Shown here in pieces: positions 1-7,647 of a stretch of DNA of 33,818 nt. The notes below the pieces were generated by a model, which was not told where the DNA came from, ran no database searches, and saw only the letters and a program-made list of their open reading frames with translations. Both the position numbers and the translations under genes were made by a program. Each line of letters begins with the position of its first letter. The first letter of the stretch is position 1. Origin of the DNA: Verrucomicrobiota bacterium (lineage in GTDB: Bacteria; Verrucomicrobiota; Verrucomicrobiia; Chthoniobacterales; UBA10450); assembly GCA_003220005.1 (NCBI GenBank), contig QHRD01000021.1:1-33818 (forward strand), in the 5' to 3' direction.

Positions 1-663
1 TTCCTCGCGCAATAATGATCGATAGCGCTTCCGGAACCGATGAAAGGCCTGCGTGACCGCATTTTCCGTCATCCCAAACCGCGCGGCAATATCGGCACGC
101 GACGGCGCTCCCGGTTCGTCCGGAAGCAATTGCGTGAGCGAATCAAATAATGCGGCATTACGTGTGCCCGCGTATTCGTCCTGTAATCGGTTGAGCGCGT
201 GCGCCAGAACCGTGGAGGCCCACCTCCGTTCGTAAATCACTTCGGCGGTCACTGGATCTGCCGGTTCCATCTCGGTCCGCTCGTTACCAGAGAGTTCTTC
301 CAATGGAATGAGCCGCTCTCCTTTCCCGCGCTTGATCGCCATCGCGCGGCGCCGTTCGTCGGCCACAAAATGTTTGACCGAAGCAAGCAGATAAGAACGA
401 AGTCGCCCCTTTTCTTTGCGGACGGTGCTCAAATCTCTGCGCTCCAGCATCAGCGCAAAAAAACCCTGGGTCAGATCCTCGGCCTCTTCTTGCCCAACGC
501 CCTGTCGCCGCAGAAAGCTATAAATGGGTCGCCAGTACGTGCGACAAAGTTTTTCGAGCGCTTCCTGTGCCGCCGGCGATTCACCTTGCGCCTCCAGCAC
601 TACGCTCCAATGCGTGGTAGCGAATACGACGGCTTCGCTTTGCGCAGGCACACTGTGATTCAA
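1..663 (-). CDS. ECF-like RNA polymerase sigma factor (3' end cut by window edge)
   Basis: Reading the minus strand from 663 to the left edge gives 221 open codons. They encode a sigma-70 family protein of the type common in Verrucomicrobia and Planctomycetes. It opens with a TTHWSVVL-like segment (residues ~15-22). Region 2 follows, with EAEDLTQGFFALML (core binding / -10 recognition) and LRSYLLASVKHFVADERRR. A region 4 helix-turn-helix comes near the edge: SRADIAARFGMTENAVTQAF. The frame is open upstream to a TGA without any ATG. The start is therefore TTG at 663 or GTG at 653, with no clear ribosome site. The gene is divergent from glpX, and its stop lies beyond position 1. Relatives are often followed by Ser/Thr kinase genes, but that region is not visible here. 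Family confidence is high; the start is uncertain. Confidence 0.85.
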   Translation of the reverse strand, partial: MNHSVPAQSEAVVFATTHWSVVLEAQGESPAAQEALEKLCRTYWRPIYSFLRRQGVGQEEAEDLTQGFFALMLERRDLSTVRKEKGRLRSYLLASVKHFVADERRRAMAIKRGKGERLIPLEELSGNERTEMEPADPVTAEVIYERRWASTVLAHALNRLQDEYAGTRNAALFDSLTQLLPDEPGAPSRADIAARFGMTENAVTQAFHRFRKRYRSLLREE

Positions 664-704
664 GTAAATACTCGCGCGAAAATCAAGCCTGCACTGTCAC
701 TGAG

Positions 705-761
705 GTAGCGTGAGCCTCCGGCTTGCGCGGGCGAAGCTCACAAGCGAGACGCATGTGCTAC
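705..761. repeat. imperfect inverted repeat in divergent sigma factor/glpX spacer
   Basis: The spacer holds nested inverted arms: GTAGC at 705-709 pairs with GCTAC at 757-761, and GTGAGC at 710-715 pairs with GCTCAC at 736-741. It lies between two divergent genes and may be a member of the palindromic elements seen elsewhere in the window. No function can be assigned. No convincing -35/-10 pair was seen. Confidence 0.4.
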
Positions 762-809
762 TCTTGATCCCTTGTCATCATGGGCGAGATGCGTGAAAAT
801 TGACGCTCC

Positions 810-1806
810 GTGGCCCTGCGACTGCCAAAACAGAATTATCAGGACATCGAGCGCGTCATCGAGTTCGATTTTGTGCGCGCGACGGAAGCGGCCGCGCTGA
901 ACTCGTTGCGCTGGCTCGGACGAGGCGACAAGGAAGCGGCCGACGCAGCCGCGTGCGACGCCATGCGCGGCATGTTCGATCTCATGAACATCTGCGGCGA
1001 GGTCGTCATCGGTGAAGGGATCAAGGACGACGCGCCGGGAATTTTCAAAGGCGAGCAGCTCGGCACCTGGTATCCTGGTTCGCCGGAATTTCACATCGCG
1101 ATCGATCCGATCGACGGGACGACGAATATTTCCAAGGGCGCGCCGAATTCCATCAGTTGCATCGCGGCGGCGAGTCCGGAGACAGGCGTGAAAGTGGCGC
1201 TGCGTGATGTTCCGTCGTTTTACATGTCGAAGCTGGCTTACGGGCCCCGCGTGATCGAATATATGAAAAAACGCGGCGACTCGCTTCACCTCGAGATGCC
1301 GATCGCGGAGGTGCTGGCAATCGTGGCGCGCGCGGTGGACAAACGCGTGCAGGATGTGGCGGTGATGATGCTGGATCGACCACGACACAAGGACATCGTG
1401 GGACAAATTCGCACGGCCGGCGCGTCGCTGCGCATGATCGGTGATGGGGATATCGCTGCGGCCATTGCGCCGTCGTTGCCCGACTCGGACGTGGATCTTT
1501 ACATGGGCATCGGCGCGCGATGAGAAGGAACGGAAGAAATTGATCGCCGACGGTTACGAAAAAGATCTCGAGTGCGTCTATTCGGCAGACGATCTGGCTA
1601 ACGGCCAGAACATCCTTTTTTGCGCAACCGGAATCAGCGACAGCGCTCTGCTACGCGGTATCCGCGCGCACGGTGGGGTGACAGCGGTTACCTATTCAAT
1701 CCTGATGCGGGCCAAGAGCAAGACGGTTCGTTTCATTCGAGCGCGACACAATTTGCAGACAAAAACCATCCGACTCCGCTCGGACAATCGCGAACACATC
1801 ATTTAG
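810..1806 (+). pseudogene. glpX: class II fructose-1,6-bisphosphatase GlpX, broken by internal frame-changing deletion
   Basis: GlpX hydrolyses fructose-1,6-bisphosphate to fructose-6-phosphate in gluconeogenesis. The first frame (GTG at 810 to TGA at 1523) carries GEGIKDDAP (residues 68-76) and the metal-binding DPIDGTT (99-105). It runs to DLYMGIG and then stops. The rest of the family pattern resumes in another frame from about 1513, with RDEKERKKLIADGY, ILFCATGISDSALLRG and ILMRAKSKTVRFIRA, ending at 1806. Family members have a segment of roughly 25-30 residues here containing GG-x-PEG, whose Glu is an active-site metal ligand. That segment is absent, so both the frame and a catalytic residue are lost. 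Either the gene is inactivated or the assembly is wrong at ~1505-1520. GTG start chosen because conserved sequence begins right after it. Confidence 0.8.
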
Positions 1807-1854
1807 GTCTTGCTCCGATGATTTACACCCATGTGCTCGAACCGGGGCCCCCTT

Positions 1855-1887
1855 GTGCGCAGGCCGCTTGATTCTCAAGGGCCGCAC
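1855..1887. other. strong hairpin downstream of glpX
   Basis: Nested arms GTGC (1855-1858)/GCAC (1884-1887), GGCC (1862-1865)/GGCC (1880-1883) and CTTGA (1867-1871)/TCAAG (1875-1879) fold around a TTC loop, giving about 13 base pairs with small bulges. No T-run follows, so this is not a typical Rho-independent terminator. It lies between the broken glpX and the reductase gene. Confidence 0.45.
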
Positions 1888-1906
1888 CTGGCAGCCCAGA
1901 ACCGCC

Positions 1907-1935
1907 GAGTTAGACGAAACTTTGTCGTCTAATTC
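1907..1935. other. hairpin directly upstream of the SDR reductase start
   Basis: Arm TTAGACGA (1910-1917) pairs perfectly with TCGTCTAA (1925-1932), extended by G-T, A-T and G-C outside, around loop AACTTTG. It ends 11 bases before the ATG at 1947 and could affect initiation or mark the end of the upstream transcript. No T-run follows. Confidence 0.45.
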
Positions 1936-1946
1936 TCGTTAGGCAA

Positions 1947-2726
1947 ATGAGTCCGGATATTGAGATGAGCGGCCAGCCTTCAAGGCAGGACTTTGGCGGG
2001 CGGGTGGTCATTGTCACCGGCGCCCGGCGCGGGCTCGGGCGGGCCGCGGCGGAGCGCTTTCATGAACGCGGTGCCGCGGTTGCAGTGAATGTGCGTGATC
2101 GCGCGCGGGCCGAGAATCTCGCCGCGTCGATCGGCGGACGCACGCTCGCCGTGCCGGGTGACATCGCCGCAGCCGGTGTTGCGGAAGAGATCGTGCGAAT
2201 GACACTGGAGCGCTTTGGCCGCATCGACATTTTGGTCAACAATGCCGCGCTGGCGCTTTCCACACGGTTTCCTGATCTGACAGCGGAGGAATTCCGCTCC
2301 GCGCTGGAGGTCAATCTCACCGCGCCATTTCTGCTGATAAAGGCGGTACTCCCTGCGATGCAGGCGCAACGCTACGGCCGGATCATAAACATCTCCTCGT
2401 CCGCGGGCCGAATGGTCAGCACGCTGGGCGGCGCACATTACACCGCATCCAAAGCAGGCCTGCTCGGCCTGACCCGCGCCGCGGCGAAGGAACTCGGCAA
2501 ATTCGGTATCACCGTCAACGCCGTTTGTCCCGGGATGATTGACACGGAACTGACACGGGAGAACGCCAATGAGGAATTGCTGCAACGCCTCGCAGCGACT
2601 TACCCGGTCCAGCGCATTGGTACCGCGCGCGAGGTCGCCGACTTGATTTGCTTTGCCGCATCGGAGGCGGCCGGATATATCACTGGCGCATCGCTCGATA
2701 TCAATGGGGGTGACTTGATGATGTAA
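1947..2726 (+). CDS. SDR family oxidoreductase (FabG-like 3-oxoacyl-ACP reductase)
   Basis: This 259-residue classical short-chain dehydrogenase reduces or oxidises a carbonyl/alcohol with NAD(P). The Rossmann glycine motif TGARRGLG is at residues 24-31, NNA at 98-100, the conserved Asn at 123 (EVN), Ser at 150-152, and the catalytic YTASK at 165-169. A PG motif follows near 194, and the C-terminus reads ITGASLDINGG, typical of FabG. Arg residues after the first Gly of the nucleotide motif suggest NADP preference. Whether it is the housekeeping fatty-acid enzyme is doubtful, because no fab or acp neighbours are present. Its TAA shares one base with the ATG of the next transporter gene, so the two are probably co-translated. 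A second ATG exists at 1965, but AGG just upstream favours 1947. Confidence 0.85.
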   Translation: MSPDIEMSGQPSRQDFGGRVVIVTGARRGLGRAAAERFHERGAAVAVNVRDRARAENLAASIGGRTLAVPGDIAAAGVAEEIVRMTLERFGRIDILVNNAALALSTRFPDLTAEEFRSALEVNLTAPFLLIKAVLPAMQAQRYGRIINISSSAGRMVSTLGGAHYTASKAGLLGLTRAAAKELGKFGITVNAVCPGMIDTELTRENANEELLQRLAATYPVQRIGTAREVADLICFAASEAAGYITGASLDINGGDLMM

Positions 2727-4033
2727 TGAAAGAAAGCGCGCGCGTCCTTCTCGCTCTCGTTGCCGCGATTCTTCTCGGGGTTGTCATCGCAGCAGCGCAG
2801 AACGCCTCACTGATCCGCACCGCCGACGCGATCGCGCCGATCGGTACGCTCTGGGTCAACAGCATTCGCATGACGGTGATCCCACTCGTCGTCTCGCTGC
2901 TGATCACCGGAGTCGCATCGGTGTCGGACATCAAGTCAATCGGCCGTCTTGGGGGACGAACCGTCCTCACTTTTGTGCTGCTTCTCATTGGAGTTGCGGT
3001 CGTCATCATTCCGGCCGCGATGGCCGTTTTCGCGCTCCTTCCTCCTCACGGCGAATTGCAAATTCCACCCGGGGCGGTGGAAGCGGCGAATGAAATCTCT
3101 GCGGGAGGACAGGCGCAGACATTTTCGGCGTGGCTGGTTTCGCTTCTCCCTTCAAATCCGATCGCGGCCGCAGCGAACGGGGCGATGATGCCGCTGATCC
3201 TTTTCACGCTGCTGCTGGCGCTGGCAATTGCGCGCGCTCCCGAGGCATCACGTGTGACGCTGACAGGCTTCTTTCGCGCACTGAGTGACGCCATGCTCGT
3301 CCTTGTCCGCTGGATTATTCTCGCTGCGCCACTGGGTGTATTCGCGCTTGTCCTTCCACTGGCCGTCCATGCCGGCGCAACGCTGGCGGGCGCGATTGGC
3401 TTCTATGTCGTTGTCTATTCAATCGCGAGCGTCGCAGTTACGCTTTTGCTCTATCCTGTGGTGACAATCGTCGGTCGCATCCCGCTGCGGCGCTTCGCGC
3501 TTGCCGCGTTGCCGCCGCAGCTCATTGCATTCAGCTCGAGCTCCTCGATCGCGTCGCTGCCCGCGCTCGTCGAGGCAGCGGAGAAGGACCTGCAATTACC
3601 CGAGCGAGTCAGCGGATTTGTTCTGCCTCTTGCCGTTTCCAGCTTCAAGATCGCCGCACCAGTGTCGTGGACGATCGGCGCGCTGTTTGTGGGCTGGTTC
3701 TATGGCGTGCCGGTCAACGTCAACAGCGTTGCGACGATCGCCTTCGCGGCAGTGTTCCTTGCCTTCGCTGTGCCGGGCATTCCGCGCGGCGCGTTCATCA
3801 TGCTGACTCCACTCTTTGTGGCCATCGGTCTGCCAGCGCAGGGAATCGGGATCCTGATCGCAGTCGATGCAATCCCTGATGTCTTCGCTACGGTGCTAAA
3901 CACAACCGGTCATCTCACCGCGACAGCGCTGGTCGCGCGAAACTGTAGTGACCCTGTGGACAACGCATCGCTTGATCGAACCGAAGCAGGCGAACCTGAA
4001 CCGAGTGAGATTATTGCGCGTGAGCGTTTCTAA
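2726..4033 (+). CDS. dicarboxylate/amino acid:cation symporter family (DAACS/SDF) transporter, divergent
   Basis: This 435-residue integral membrane protein has the glutamate-transporter (SDF) fold pattern. The hydrophobic N-terminal scaffold helices contain IRMTVIPLVVSLLITGV (residues 47-63), HP1 has a serine-rich FSSSSSIASLP (269-279), and TM8 reads DAIPDVFATVLNTTG (381-395). The ion and substrate residues of the family are altered. The NMDGT motif of TM7 is FKIAA (307-311), the TM8 arginine that binds the acidic side chain (GltPh R397) is Ala388, and the sodium ligand equivalent to GltPh D405 is His396. Asp381, Asp385 and Asn392 are kept. It therefore probably moves something other than glutamate/aspartate, or with different ion coupling. 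It starts within the stop of the SDR gene, suggesting a linked substrate. Confidence 0.85.
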   Translation: MKESARVLLALVAAILLGVVIAAAQNASLIRTADAIAPIGTLWVNSIRMTVIPLVVSLLITGVASVSDIKSIGRLGGRTVLTFVLLLIGVAVVIIPAAMAVFALLPPHGELQIPPGAVEAANEISAGGQAQTFSAWLVSLLPSNPIAAAANGAMMPLILFTLLLALAIARAPEASRVTLTGFFRALSDAMLVLVRWIILAAPLGVFALVLPLAVHAGATLAGAIGFYVVVYSIASVAVTLLLYPVVTIVGRIPLRRFALAALPPQLIAFSSSSSIASLPALVEAAEKDLQLPERVSGFVLPLAVSSFKIAAPVSWTIGALFVGWFYGVPVNVNSVATIAFAAVFLAFAVPGIPRGAFIMLTPLFVAIGLPAQGIGILIAVDAIPDVFATVLNTTGHLTATALVARNCSDPVDNASLDRTEAGEPEPSEIIARERF

Positions 4034-4241
4034 GCGATTTGGACTGGAAGCTCATTCCCGTGCAATTCAATGGCTCTGCCGCACTGACTCTCTATCTCAT
4101 CGTCGAAAAAGGCACCGGCGAAGGCGTTCACGACTGATCGGGTTCGGTCAAAGGCCTATGATATATTTTATGAGCGGTTGCCATTCACTCGTTCACTGCA
4201 TCGATCGCTTTACAGGTCTCGCCGTCGCTGACCTTGTCTCG
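4034..4241. other. convergent intergenic spacer, no gene seen
   Basis: This 208-base spacer lies between the transporter and maf stops. It contains a 34-codon plus-strand stretch after 4033 (ending TGA near 4137) with no recognisable start and no family match. No clear terminator hairpin with a T-run was found. Confidence 0.4.
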
Positions 4242-4823
4242 TTAGGCCGCACTTGGCCGGATACCGAATTTCGCTAGGGCTGCAATTGTTTTTTCCATTG
4301 GTAGGCCGACGACGTTCGTGAATGAGCCTTCGATTTTTGCGATAATTTCCGCGCCGCTTCCTTGCGCGGCGTAGGCACCAGCCTTATCGAGCGGGTCCAC
4401 TTTCGCAATGTACTGTTTGATCGTTGTGCAGCGCAGGCGGTGAAAGCGAACACGCGAAACATCATGAAAAACGGCCGATCGTCCCGATGTCTGGTGGTAA
4501 ATTAGAACCGCCGAACAAACTTCATGGGTGCGTCCGCTCAAACGTTGAAGCATCTGCGTAGCCTCGTTTAAATCCACCGGCTTACCGATAATCTCATTCC
4601 CCAGCGCGACGAGCGTATCGGCTGCAAGCACCACGGCATCGGGCCGTGTTTGCGCGACGGACATTCCTTTGCGAATCGCGTTCCAGAGCGTGAGCTCGCG
4701 TAACTTAACAGGCAGATCAGATTTTTCGGCAATCCGCGGCGGCGCGGTTTCGAATTCAAATCCACGTTCGGATAGCAAGGCAGCGCGCCTTGGCGAACTT
4801 GATGCCAGCACAAGCGAAGGCAT
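4242..4823 (-). CDS. maf: Maf family nucleotide pyrophosphatase
   Basis: Maf proteins hydrolyse non-canonical and some canonical nucleoside triphosphates (dTTP/UTP type or m7GTP type) to the monophosphate in the cytoplasm. The 193-residue product begins MPSLVLASSSPRR, matching the Maf N-terminal SSSPRR substrate loop (8-13). The catalytic Asp is in AADT (69), and DKAGAYAAQG (146-155) is the conserved downstream motif. An in-frame ATG exists at 4871, but it would add 16 residues encoded by a hairpin repeat (4834-4857), so 4823 is preferred. No strong ribosome site is seen. It is convergent with the transporter gene and is the first of three minus-strand genes encountered from the left (4242-6565). 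Confidence 0.92.
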   Translation of the reverse strand: MPSLVLASSSPRRAALLSERGFEFETAPPRIAEKSDLPVKLRELTLWNAIRKGMSVAQTRPDAVVLAADTLVALGNEIIGKPVDLNEATQMLQRLSGRTHEVCSAVLIYHQTSGRSAVFHDVSRVRFHRLRCTTIKQYIAKVDPLDKAGAYAAQGSGAEIIAKIEGSFTNVVGLPMEKTIAALAKFGIRPSAA

Positions 4824-4833
4824 GGCTAAGAAT

Positions 4834-4903
4834 TGTAGTGGCAGGCGTGTCGCCTGCAAAATCTCGAACATGCAGCCGGTGTAGCCACGGCGCCGTGTCG
4901 CCG
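4834..4903. repeat. two TGTAG-type hairpin repeats upstream of maf
   Basis: The first unit has TGTAG at 4834-4838, then stem GCAGGCG (4841-4847), loop TGT, and stem CGCCTGC (4851-4857). The second has TGTAG at 4880-4884, then stem CGGCG (4888-4892) and CGCCG (4899-4903), with loop CCGTGT. The shared layout (TGTAG, short stem, loop with TGT, stem) recurs on the minus strand at 30581-30604, indicating a dispersed REP-like family. Both lie in the 5' leader of maf. Confidence 0.5.
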
Positions 4904-4973
4904 GGATGCAAGCGCGAGCAAAGCATTGGAGCGCTTCGGCACAGCGAGGCGGCCACAGATTTATGAGATAGCG

Positions 4974-5756
4974 CTAGGGATTGGGCGATACAGCTGGAGC
5001 CGCGTTTTTGTTAAAGATATCAGGCAGCTTTGTTTCTTTAAAATCAGCAGGGACTGTAAACTCGCTGTCTGGAATCGAGTCCACGCTTACAGCTGAGACG
5101 GTGCTGGTAATTTCCGTGGGGTGGCCCGAAGCGCTGGCACCGTGCGCGTTTGGCGCGTTTTGTTTGCCAACAATTATGCGCATCTGGACCGGCAGCCCGG
5201 GAAAATCACGAAAGTCGGGCATTTTCGTATTCGCGGCGTCCCAAAATTCGGATTTGATCGATTGAAGTTGCGCGAGGACGGCAGCGCCGTTGGGGTAATT
5301 CGGCGCGATCCAATAGGTCGCCTTAAAATCAGGTCCGTCATAGGTATATTGGTCGGTGTCGTAACCATTGATGGTTTCCTTCTGTCCGGTGGGTGTGAGT
5401 CTAGGCTTTTGAGCGCCTGGTTTGTTGTTGCTGAACTTGTTTAACATGTCTGCGATCGCTCTCATTTTCTCCGGTGAAATACGGACCACAGTCTTTTGGT
5501 CGTTCAACAGATTGATTACCTCGCCGGTTGTTCCATCGAAAATTGCACTCATATGAGGTGGCGCATCAATGCGCGCTTTGCCGCCTTTAACTTTGATCGT
5601 CATGTTCTCACCGGCGGCAACCGTATCAGGAGTCGCGCCCGGTTTTTGAGCCTGTCTCGCCGGTTCGACGGCCGTTGAATACACTATGGTGAGATCGGCG
5701 CGGAGCGGAAGGATGCTAAAAGTGCATACAACGAGCGAATACAATGCAGTCTTCAT
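4974..5756 (-). CDS. secreted DUF4412-like protein of unknown function
   Basis: The 260-residue product begins MKTALYSLVVCTFSILPLRA, a clear signal peptide, so the mature protein should be periplasmic or outer-membrane associated. The body has short beta-rich segments (ENMTIKVKGGKARIDAP; FDGTTGEVINLLNDQKTVV; GQKETINGYDTDQYTYDGP; YWIAPNYP) that resemble DUF4412/LolA-like proteins of Verrucomicrobia. This assignment comes from remembered sequence pattern only. The open frame extends upstream to 5960, but the signal peptide fixes the start at 5756, with AGGT immediately before the ATG. It lies between maf and the UvrB/UvrC-motif gene on the same strand, 54 bases after the latter. Function unknown. 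Confidence 0.75.
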   Translation of the reverse strand: MKTALYSLVVCTFSILPLRADLTIVYSTAVEPARQAQKPGATPDTVAAGENMTIKVKGGKARIDAPPHMSAIFDGTTGEVINLLNDQKTVVRISPEKMRAIADMLNKFSNNKPGAQKPRLTPTGQKETINGYDTDQYTYDGPDFKATYWIAPNYPNGAAVLAQLQSIKSEFWDAANTKMPDFRDFPGLPVQMRIIVGKQNAPNAHGASASGHPTEITSTVSAVSVDSIPDSEFTVPADFKETKLPDIFNKNAAPAVSPNP

Positions 5757-5809
5757 ACCTGCAGATACTTCGCGGCCATCGATCAGTATGGCCGTTTGCA
5801 GCCGCTGGA

Positions 5810-6565
5810 TTACGCCCGTTTCTGCGTCTTCAGAAGCTTGATCGCGTCGCGTAATTCGGCAGCGCGCTCGTAGAGTTCCTTTGCAATGGCCGTTTGCATC
5901 TCGCGCTGCATGACCTCCAGCTTCGAAAGGGGACGTTTCGCTTTCACTTCCTCGAGCCATTCGTCGAGAAACGCGATCTCGGAGCTTTTCGATGTCAACT
6001 CCGGAAAATTGGACTGTTGCAAGAAATCTACGATTACTTCGCGACCGCGCTCAATCTCGGCAATGGCCTCGGGAAATTTTCCCTGGCCAAGAAGAATGGA
6101 CGCCTTGCCGCGCGTATTCATCATGAGCACATAAGGTCGGAACTGCTGAAGGCTCCAGGAAAACTCCTCGCGATCGCTGTGCTGGGTGACAAAAGTAAAA
6201 AGGTCCAAATTGCGTTGCGTGTCGCGCACCACGCCCTCGAAATCGTTGATCTGAAACAGGCTCAGGTAACGATGATAATATTGGATACCTTCCTGTTGGA
6301 GCTCCGCGCATTGCTCAGGCGTGAGCTCATAGGCCTCGCCTTTTCCCTCGGCGCGGGCTGCGCGTTTCTGATGATATTCCAAAAGCGATTCGCAATTGTG
6401 CGGACGCCGGCCATCGGGCCGCCCGGCCAATTCCATCTGCAAAACGCCGAGATCGACTCGCAGTTGCAATTTCTCGCGGCCATCGAGTCCGGCGATCTTG
6501 CGCACCTTGATGCTGCCGTTCTCGTGCGGCCAATCTCTCAGGATGCTATTGAGATCCAAACTCAT
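5810..6565 (-). CDS. UvrB/UvrC-motif protein
   Basis: About 251 residues. The N-terminal half is typical of a Verrucomicrobia family starting SLDLNSILRDWPHENGSIKVRKI (first half shown here as SLDLNSILRDWPHE plus GSIKVRKI). The middle is alpha-helical and may hold TPR-like repeats (YHRYLSLFQINDFEGVVRDT; GQGKFPEAIAEIERG). The C-terminal ~35 residues (LEVMQREMQTAIAKELYERA, then ELRDAIKLLK) match the UvrB/UvrC interaction helix-pair motif. That motif mediates protein-protein contact in UvrB, UvrC and ClpC-type regulators. No nuclease or helicase domain is present, so a direct repair role is not implied. An alternative in-frame ATG at 6577 adds four residues. Divergent from xerD. Confidence 0.8.
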   Translation of the reverse strand: MSLDLNSILRDWPHENGSIKVRKIAGLDGREKLQLRVDLGVLQMELAGRPDGRRPHNCESLLEYHQKRAARAEGKGEAYELTPEQCAELQQEGIQYYHRYLSLFQINDFEGVVRDTQRNLDLFTFVTQHSDREEFSWSLQQFRPYVLMMNTRGKASILLGQGKFPEAIAEIERGREVIVDFLQQSNFPELTSKSSEIAFLDEWLEEVKAKRPLSKLEVMQREMQTAIAKELYERAAELRDAIKLLKTQKRA

Positions 6566-6631
6566 GTAGCGAAACATCGAGCATTTAACCTTCGCTTGTC
6601 AATAACGTCGCGGTCGCAACGTTCGGAGTTT

Positions 6632-6682
6632 GGCAGACGACACGCCCCTTCGACTTTGCTGAGGGCAAGCTCTGCCGCTACA
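6632..6682. repeat. palindromic element in xerD/UvrB-motif divergent spacer
   Basis: GGCAGA (6632-6637) pairs with TCTGCC (6671-6676). On the minus strand the element begins GTGTAGCGGCAGA, close to the TGTAG-type hairpins upstream of maf and ctaA, but with a longer loop that contains its own partial complement. It occupies the region where promoters of both divergent genes should lie. Confidence 0.4.
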
Positions 6683-6692
6683 CTATCCGCTC

Positions 6693-7583
6693 GTGGAAGA
6701 CTCGATCGATTCATTTATCCGTTTCCTCGCAGTCGAGCGCGGTCTTTCTGAAAATTATCAGCTTTCTACGCAACGATCGCTGAGCGAATTCGCGCAATGG
6801 TGCGCCGCCAAGAAGAAAATCAATAAACCGCGCGCGGTGACTCTACCGGTGATCAGCGAATATCTTGCCGATCGCAAACGCGCGGGCCTTTCTGCCTCGT
6901 CGATCAAGCTGATCGTGGTTGCATTGAAGATTTTTTTCCGCTTCCTGGGAGGTAAGGGGATCATTGAGCGCGATCCGGCTGAGGCCGTGGCGCTCCCGCG
7001 CATTGAGCGTTATCTTCCGGAGACGCTCAACGAATTGCAAGTGGAGCAATTTCTGGAGAAGATCGACACGAAAGCTGTTCACGGCTTGCGCGATCGTGCG
7101 ATGATCGAACTGCTTTACGCAAGCGGCTTGCGCATTTCCGAGGTGGCAAATGCGCGCCTGGAGAATTTCAATTTCGATGAGCGCGTTGTCCGGGTGACTG
7201 GGAAAGGAAGCAAGACCCGCCTGGTGCCGGTGGGTCGAAAAGCGTGCGAAGCGCTGGCAGCCTATCTCTCCACAGAGCGGCCGAAACTTTTGAAGCGGCG
7301 TAGCGGTAGCGAAATTTTTCTCTCGGCGCGAGGCACTAAATTAACCACAGCGCGCCTCTGGCAGATCGTAAAAAAACACGCGGCCGGCGCCGGACTGGAG
7401 AAGAACGTTTACCCACACCTTCTTCGACACAGTTTCGCGACGCATCTGCTCGGGAACGGCGCCGATCTGCGGATCATTCAGGAGATGCTGGGCCACGCCG
7501 ATATTTCCACAACGCAAGTCTACACGCACGTCGATCAACAGCGGCTTAAGGCTGTGCATCGCCAATTTCATCCGCGGGCATGA
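6693..7583 (+). CDS. xerD: tyrosine recombinase XerD (site-specific chromosome dimer resolution)
   Basis: The 296-residue XerC/XerD family recombinase resolves chromosome dimers at dif together with its partner. The N-terminal SAM-like core-binding domain covers residues ~1-90. The catalytic domain has Arg147 (SGLRISEV), Lys171 (GKGSKTR), His242-x-x-Arg245 (HLLRHSFATHLL), His268 (LGHAD) and the nucleophile Tyr277 (VYTHV). All six positions are intact. The start is GTG at 6693, placed because the conserved N-terminus begins here; upstream sequence is a palindromic element. Length and the IERYLPETL segment fit XerD better than an integron or phage integrase. No att-like repeats or cargo genes flank it, so a housekeeping role is likely. 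Confidence 0.92.
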   Translation: MEDSIDSFIRFLAVERGLSENYQLSTQRSLSEFAQWCAAKKKINKPRAVTLPVISEYLADRKRAGLSASSIKLIVVALKIFFRFLGGKGIIERDPAEAVALPRIERYLPETLNELQVEQFLEKIDTKAVHGLRDRAMIELLYASGLRISEVANARLENFNFDERVVRVTGKGSKTRLVPVGRKACEALAAYLSTERPKLLKRRSGSEIFLSARGTKLTTARLWQIVKKHAAGAGLEKNVYPHLLRHSFATHLLGNGADLRIIQEMLGHADISTTQVYTHVDQQRLKAVHRQFHPRA

Positions 7584-7647
7584 TAGCGGCGGCAATTTGG
7601 GTTTTTGCGGACTCGCCCCATGCGGCGTGACATCGGGCAATGAAAAA

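Noticed and set aside
738-1406. Long minus-strand open frame opposite glpX
   Set aside because: Its product is Arg/His-rich with no family pattern, and the opposite strand encodes clear GlpX motifs, so it is a shadow.
1830-1905. Possible tRNA on the minus strand (GGTTCGAGC-like T-loop and a hairpin)
   Set aside because: The putative T-stem does not pair and no acceptor or D stem can be formed; the hairpin at 1855-1887 explains the symmetry.
1909-1944. GTTAGAC and GTTAGGC near 1909-1944 (and GTTAGGC near 4240) as integron attC core sites
   Set aside because: The paired RYYYAAC box at correct spacing and the usual attC arms are absent, and no integron integrase is present.
4034-4137. 34-codon frame after the transporter as a gene remnant
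   Set aside because: Some protein-like composition, but no start and no family match; too short to support.
5894-6751. Long plus-strand open frame opposite the UvrB/UvrC-motif gene
   Set aside because: No recognisable domain; the minus-strand protein has a clear C-terminal motif and start. Shadow frame.
6693-7583. XerD as integrase of a genomic island
   Set aside because: Sequence and length fit the housekeeping recombinase, and no attachment-site repeats or mobile cargo were seen.
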